Origin: Anoplopoma fimbria
Lineage: Eukaryota > Chordata > Actinopteri > Perciformes > Anoplopomatidae
Reading direction: 5' to 3'
Assembly: GCF_027596085.1 (NCBI RefSeq)
Contig: NC_072457.1
Coordinates: 4,795,629-4,859,628, forward strand
Length of the DNA: 64,000 nt
Part shown: positions 58,401 to 64,000 of the stretch, one piece after another
Numbering within the stretch: the stretch's first letter is position 1
How the letters are laid out: each line of letters opens with the position of its first letter
Position numbers and translations under genes: made by a program
Notes under the pieces: generated by a model
What the model saw: only the letters and a program-made list of their open reading frames with translations
Database searches by the model: none
What the model was told of the DNA's origin: nothing

Positions 58401-58590
58401 AAATTATTGCCTCAGCGTACCACAAACTGTCCGTAATACTAATTCAAACTGTCCCAAACTTAACAACCAATGTCCCAAATTGAAAAAAAAATAAATGTTT
58501 TCATTCCACATAATAATAATAAATAGCTCCATATAAATTATTTATGAGAAACTATAATCGTAATAATTTATTTGCGCATATATTGTACAG

Positions 58591-58954
58591 GGCTGCACGG
58601 TGGTGTAGTGGTTAGCACTGTCGCCTCACAAGCAAGAGGGGCCCGGGTTCAATTCCCGGGATGGACAACCTTCTGTGAGGAGTTTGCATGTTCTCCCCGT
58701 GTCAGCGTGGGTTCTCTCCGGGTTCTCCGGCTTCCTCCCACAGTCCAAAGACATGCAGCTTAGGTGCATTGAAGACTCTAAATTGCCCGTAGGTGTGGAT
58801 GTGAGTGTGAATGGTTGTTTGTCTCTATATGTCAGCCCTGCGACAGACTGGCGACCTGTCCAGGGTGAACCCTGCCTTCACCCATTGACAGCTGAGATCG
58901 GCTCCAGCACCCCTGCGACCCTTAACTGGATAAGCGGTTATGGAAAATGGATGG
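58591..58954 (+). mobile_element. tRNA-headed SINE-like retroposon with 13-bp target duplication
   Basis: 364 bp. The head ggtggtgtagtggttagcac resembles a tRNA A box, and gggttcaattcccggg fits a B box (GTTCRANNC). The body (gtttgcatgttctccccgtg, ctcccacagtccaaagacatgcag, ctaaattgcccgtaggtgtg, cagactggcgacctgtccag) is a very widespread fish repeat. It is flanked by atatattgtacag on both sides (58578-58590 and 58955-58967), so the insertion is intact. Confidence 0.9.
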
Positions 58955-59031
58955 ATATATTGTACAGTTGGGAGAAACAAACATAATCGCATGCTCGCTA
59001 GGAGACTGATCACGGTCAAACTCACATTCTC

Positions 59032-59649
59032 TCAGACCATCTCCAACATCATCACATAGCTCTCGTATACAAACAGCAACACCCATACAATCAGCAACGG
59101 TATCATTACATATTTGGCGACGCGAGACACGTCTGTTATACGCGTCAACGTATTTACATTAGTTTTGTACGTGAGAAACCGTTGGTTAATAGCAACAGAC
59201 GTCTGACTAGACATCAACCCATCAGAACACAGGCCAACGAAGGCGTTATCGCTATTACGCACAGTGCATAGGAACGTAGAGAAGCGAGATAACAATTGAC
59301 ATTCAATATTAGAGGTTGACATAAGACTGGGTAACAGATTGCAATGAGTAGTGTTGGGGACACGCCAATGCCGCCGTGCCAATTTACGCCATGTTACATT
59401 AAATACGCTGTATGTTAGTAGTCGTTTACTTTCTCTTATACCTGAATACAAATATTGAAATCGTCCAAGATGTTTGGTCATAATCATTTTCATTATTCTT
59501 TTAGCCCTTGGTAGGAATGACTGTTTCTTGTTTATTTCTAACTGCTTGCAGAAGATGTGAATGGCGAGAAGCAGATGGATGGACTGGGAGCAGTAGAACG
59601 AAGATACAACCGCCAACACTTCTTCATGATTCTGGCTGTCACTGTGCAT
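59032..59649 (-). CDS. unrecognised 205-codon ORF
   Basis: An uninterrupted minus-strand frame from ATG at 59649 to a stop at 59032, long for this AT-rich intron. The protein has a Cys/Leu-rich N-terminal third, a basic middle (LPRAKRIMKMIMTKHLGRF, WRKLARRHWRVP) and a hydrophobic C-terminal stretch (VMIPLLIVWVLLFVY) that could span a membrane. I recognise no domain. It lies just beyond the SINE, inside strn intron 1 and on the same strand as strn. TGGGAGAAA at 58970 and its complement near 59727-59735 could be ends of an unknown element enclosing it. It could be a mobile-element gene, a lone young ORF or chance. Confidence 0.25.
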   Translation of the reverse strand: MHSDSQNHEEVLAVVSSFYCSQSIHLLLAIHIFCKQLEINKKQSFLPRAKRIMKMIMTKHLGRFQYLYSGIRESKRLLTYSVFNVTWRKLARRHWRVPNTTHCNLLPSLMSTSNIECQLLSRFSTFLCTVRNSDNAFVGLCSDGLMSSQTSVAINQRFLTYKTNVNTLTRITDVSRVAKYVMIPLLIVWVLLFVYESYVMMLEMV

Positions 59650-60194
59650 CCTTTTGCTTTCAACACCAACAATTAGAATGATACATATATGGATGCAATC
59701 ATTGCATTTGTAATGATCTTTTTCTCCCAGACGCTGTCATTGTATGTCCCAGGTGCTATTCATATTGTCCCTGTGTCAACGGGACAATCGTGATTTCTAG
59801 AATTACTGTTAATTAAAGCTGAAAAGTGGATGCAATTAAAAACTAGAACATGAGAAGTTTTGCAGCGTTTGTTTCCCTTTACACGGCATAAATGCAGCTG
59901 TACAGTAGATCTCTAGTGTGTGTCCAGACCTTGGAAAGTGCAGATGAGAACCATTAAATCAAAACTCACATACTATATCAATTATGAGCATCTGCTAGAT
60001 ACAAGAAGAAGCACAACAATAAGGATATCTATTCAAGTAGAGTCCGACTAAATTAATCTGCTTTTTCTGCTCCAAACAACCGTTATAAGATCATCCTTCT
60101 ATTCATAGAAAACAAAGAAATAAACACAACTGAAGCTCACGCTGATGTTATGACACCCTTCGCCTCCTGTATAAAAAACACGTGCACGGCTTCG

Positions 60195-60206
60195 GGGGGG
60201 GGGGGG
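60195..60206. repeat. poly-G run
   Basis: A run of about 12 G. Confidence 0.9.
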
Positions 60207-60335
60207 CTGCTGCACAAACACGATGCGTGCATGAGGAATGTGAACAATGTGTCGGACGGCGTATGCGCACACACATAAATCCTCTGCACACAAACAAAGA
60301 GCACCAGAGGCCCGAGCACATCTGTGTTTCTGCGT

Positions 60336-60354
60336 GGGGGGGGGGGGGGGGGGG
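60336..60354. repeat. poly-G run, ~19 G
   Basis: An uninterrupted G run of about 19, able to form a G-quadruplex and prone to assembly length error. Confidence 0.9.
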
Positions 60355-61077
60355 GATATCATTTAATTAGAGAAGGAAACGGACTGCAGAGACGAAGCAG
60401 CGGAAAAAGAACGGAGCGGAGGAATTGCTCATCGCTCCAGCAGGGATGCTGCACATGCCCAGGGTCTTGTGCAGCCCACTTACTTTCTACTGCGATGGAA
60501 CGCCGTACACACATGTGCCAGTTTGTAGTCTGAGGCGTTCAGGGACCAGTAAGGCCGAGCGACCCTTCAAACATTTATTGCGACCACGAATTTTGGTCTC
60601 CCGCGATTAAAATGAACATCATCAACTGAGATGTTGACTTTTCAAAATGCCGCACGTGATCAAATCAAGCGCTTCCTACAGATACAGATGTTTCGGCTTC
60701 GACTTTTGGGGGGGGGGGATCTGTTGAGCCGCTAAGCACTGTTAGCTGCAAGCTGCTGTCGCCATGTTGAGAGCCATGGAGAGGCAATGGAAATGCTCCC
60801 AATCCTGTATTTTTGCACCTTTAAATCAGCAAGAATGAACAATGTGACAGTGAAAACGTTTAGTTATTTTTTTGAGTAAGTAATCTGGGTGCAATTTTAT
60901 TTTGCAGTGCTCTGTTTGTTTAAATATTAAAGTGCAATAAATAAAAATATATCTTGCCCATAAAATCAATGAATAATCATGATCAATAACAGTGATTGAT
61001 CAAAAATAATCGGGATTGTTATTTCAGACATAATGGTGCGGTCCTATAGGCAGCAAAGGGGAAATAAGTACATTAAC

Positions 61078-61440
61078 CCACGTATTATACAATTAATAAT
61101 AAGTACATGTAATTGAGTATTTCCATTTATGCTACTTTATATAAATATTGGAACCACTACATTTACTTGCCAACATCAGTTTAAAGTTACAGGCAAATTA
61201 TAAAAGGAGCAAAATATAAACTATAACAAATATATTATGATGTATTATTATGAATTAAGCCATCTGTTAGTATTAAAAGTAGTTCAAATCAGCCAAAGCA
61301 ATTTAATAATATAATATATATGAAACTAAAATGGGCCATTTGGCTTAATAACTTACTTTTGCTCGATTAAGATTTTGAATGCAGGACTTCTAGTTGCAAC
61401 AGAGTATTTTTAACCATGTGGTGAAACTACTTTTACTTCA
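61078..61440. mobile_element. degraded hAT-like (TACT-rich) fragment
   Basis: Contains aagtacatgtaattgagtatttccatttatgctactttata and aggacttctagttgcaacagagtattttta, which match internal parts of the CAGTGGTGGAA family. No termini. Confidence 0.4.
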
Positions 61441-62005
61441 TTTAAAGATGTCAGTACGTCTGAAATCCTCAAACATTAGCCGCTTCGACACATGAATAAC
61501 TCTGCACCACCAGAGTCAGGGATGCACCGATGTTAGCTGCAAAAACGCATCTTTATTTATCAAAAACCCACAAGACTAATAATATAACGTAACGTCGTTC
61601 ACTTTGACTCAATTTTCAAAATGCACTTTTTGAAAGACGTCATTTCAACAGCAGCTTTACGACTTCAGCTCCTGAATAAGAGGAGCGCATTCAGACACTA
61701 ATCCAGCTCATTGACAACTATGAATAAATGAATGACGGTGGATATTAAAGGTCAGGTGAGATGGAGTTACCTCTGCTCTAATGGCTCTTGTGGTAAATTC
61801 AGTATAATGTACTTTTCCACAGCACTAATTCTATCAGTCATGTTACACTTTCTGCAGAACAGAAATATCAGTTTTCATTGAAAACTTAATTCACCCCTTT
61901 TTAATGGAGAGAAAGTGAAGTTTGAGTGACTTTTTAAATGTAATTTGTGGAGTAAGCCCAGTCTCTCATATCAGACACCATATGCTCCATCACTCCATCC
62001 TTCCT

Positions 62006-62520
62006 GTGGTTGGTGTGGTTGGTGTGGTTGGTGTGGTTGGTGTGGTTGATGTGGTTGGTGTGGTTGGTGTGGTTGATGTGGTTGGTGTGGTTGGTGTGGT
62101 TGGTTGATGTGTTGATGTGGTTGGTGTGGTTGGTGTGGTTGATGTGGTTGATGTGGTTGGTGTGGTTGGTGTGGTTGGTGTGGTTGGTGTGGTTGGTGTG
62201 GTTGATGTGGTTGATGTGGTTGGTGTGGTTGATGTGGTTGGTGTGGTTGGTGTGGTTGGTGTGGTTGGTGTGGTTGGTGTGGTTGATGTGGTTGGTGTGG
62301 TTGATGTGGTTGGTGTGGTTGATGTGGTTGGTGTGGTTGATGTGGTTGATGTGGTTGGTGTGGTTGGTGTGGTTGATGTGGTTGGTGTGTTTGGTGTGGT
62401 TGGTGTGGTTGATGTGGTTGGTGTGGTTGGTGTGGTTGGTGTGGTTGGTGTGGTTGGTGTGGTTGGTGTGGTTGGTGTGGTTGGTGTGGTTGGTGTGGTT
62501 GGTGTGTCTGGTGTGTTGGC
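62006..62520. repeat. (GGTGTGGTT)n 9-bp minisatellite
   Basis: About 56 units of ggtgtggtt with gatgtggtt variants interspersed. Frames through it give WLV/VGV repeats on plus and an HQP repeat on minus. These are low-complexity and I do not call them genes. Each ggttggtgtggttgg register can form a two-tetrad G-quadruplex. Confidence 0.97.
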
Positions 62521-63039
62521 CGTGTCATGGTCATCCTCCTCTCGGTGGTGTATTTATAGCCGAGGCCGAAACAGGAGGAAGCTGAGCGTCCAAACATCCT
62601 GAAACGTAACTCGCTCTCAAAGCTCACGCATGACTTCACCTCAGTGTCACGTCCAAGCCCCCCCCCTCCCTCCTCCCTACTCGCTCTCTCTCGACTGACC
62701 CCCAGGGCAACAAAAAAACAACAACTGCTTTTTATTTTGGAGTGTAATTGACCGTTGTTAATGTCAATAAACGGTGGTTGTTGTGGAGATTTACCCAGAG
62801 TTCCTCTGTGCTCTGGGAGAGGCGGGCGTCTGTCCTGATACAAGACAACATCTTTGCTGAAAGGTTTGATTTCTTTATGATAAAAAGAACCAATAGATTT
62901 GTTTGCACAAGAAAAACTGGAGCAAATTGAATGAATATCTCAATATGAATATGATTCCACTGACAATGTGTGTAACAAAATGGCCAACGTCAGCCAAATC
63001 ACATACAGAATGATTACACTGATGCTCTCTGTTCCACTG

Positions 63040-63415
63040 TTACAGCAGACAACATCTCCTCCTTAAAAACTAAACTTTGAACAACTCCTTTTGATATGAT
63101 ATGATATATCAAATATATAGATATCCTACATTATACTTCTATATCAATACAGGCAAGTATAGGTACTCAATCATGTTATGTAGGTTATCATATTGCTTTA
63201 TACTGTACTTTGCTTACTTAGCTGTGCTTTTTTATTGCTTCTATTGTTGTTGTACTTTTATGTTCTTAATTATAAACCTAATAAGTTAAATTACAATTAA
63301 TATTTTTCATTTTTCTCTTTTCATCTGTAAGCATTTCTGTCTTTGTGCTACTGCAAAACTGCAACACCTGAATTTCCCTACTGGGAATAAATAAAGGTTT
63401 ACCTTAGCACTGCTA
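63040..63415 (+). mobile_element. retroposon-like 3' end
   Basis: Ends ctgcaacacctgaatttccctactgggaataaataaaggttt, the 3' tail motif of a common teleost retroposon. The 5' part is not recognised. Confidence 0.45.
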
Positions 63416-63848
63416 TATTGGTATGAGCCAATATATTGCCCAATAATACATTTCTAGGTTAAAAAAAAAATACTGTAAAAAGCTTTTTGCTAATGTACTG
63501 TTATTAAAAAAAAATGTAACATTTTAAATATCAAAATCAGCGTTGGTTTGGAAATAATGTCACCTATCCTGATTGTAATGATCCTGTCTTATGGGAGCAG
63601 CTCGATCAACAGGTTAGAGGTGATACATCGTAAACGCCTCACACTGACTCATTCCAGCTGAGTCTAGTTTTGAACAAACAGGTTCTGATCAATGCGTGAT
63701 GATTAAACCACAGAGAGAGTCTCCTCAGCAAACTCCCTTCACACTCCACCTTTTCTTTGTTTTTTTGGATAATAAACTCAAAGTAATCTTTTACATCTTG
63801 TGTGCCAGCTTCCCCAGTTTCCTCTTCCTCTTCCTCTTCCCCCTGCAG

Positions 63849-63893
63849 AGGATGACCTCAGAGGAAGTGGCCCTCTGGCTCTCGGCTCAATGA
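63849..63893 (+). other. exon-like segment near right edge
   Basis: On plus, a 40-nt pyrimidine tract and CAG are followed by RMTSEEVALWLSAQ and TGA. It could be a terminal exon of an opposite-strand gene, but nothing upstream in the window supports it. Confidence 0.12.
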
Positions 63894-64000
63894 CGACACT
63901 CAGCCCGTCTGCAGCGGCACATTCAGACAACGCGGCAACAGAACAAATGGATTTACAGCTGAAATTGGTTTCCAGCTCGGGCGGTCAGGCGGCTCCATCG

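Noticed and set aside
61971..62843. 290-codon minus-strand ORF with long HQP repeat, and plus-strand WLV/VGV ORFs
   Set aside because: They are translations of the 9-bp minisatellite; length comes from a period divisible by three.

Overview
The window is vertebrate nuclear DNA from a ray-finned fish, very probably a teleost. The evidence is intron-split genes with GT-AG junctions, the three orthologues present, long CA/GT microsatellites, and transposon families typical of teleosts (Tc1-like, hAT-like and TTAA-type non-autonomous elements, L2-type LINE tails, a tRNA-headed SINE). No prokaryotic genes, CRISPR arrays or complete autonomous transposons were seen.

Three protein genes lie head-to-tail on the minus strand. 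(1) acaa1 (peroxisomal 3-ketoacyl-CoA thiolase) is cut by the left edge. Exons 1-7 (4404-7827) encode the first ~206 residues, including a PTS2 import signal and the nucleophilic cysteine; intron 7 carries a 3.6-kb minisatellite. (2) A btbd3-type BTB-BACK-PHR gene is complete for coding sequence (four coding exons, 11021-14964, 479 residues), with a probable non-coding 5' exon near 15.4 kb, a uORF and a ~2-kb 3' UTR. (3) strn (striatin, STRIPAK scaffold) has exons 2-18 (21388-41528), which join in frame to 711 residues plus stop, with all seven C-terminal WD40 repeats. Exon 1 is not in the window, so intron 1 exceeds 22.4 kb and fills 41.5-64 kb.

The rest is introns, UTRs and repeats. Between btbd3 and strn is a locally duplicated AT-rich block (15.55-16.84 kb). 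The strn introns hold a hAT MITE with an exact 8-bp target duplication, a 568-bp TTAA-flanked element, a fold-back element, and a second copy of the TA-flanked Tc1-like MITE found downstream of btbd3. Intron 1 holds four copies of one ~350-490-bp repeat in both orientations, a SINE with a 13-bp target duplication, an unexplained 205-codon ORF and a ~500-bp GGTGTGGTT array.

The genes do not form a pathway: peroxisomal beta-oxidation, a Cul3-type adaptor and a PP2A scaffold are simply neighbours. Points most worth a second look are the GGTGTGGTT array, which contains the exact 15-mer known as the thrombin-binding G-quadruplex aptamer many times; the CA and CT repeats abutting splice sites of strn exons 2 and 4; and several exon-like or ORF-like segments in strn intron 1 that I could not identify.
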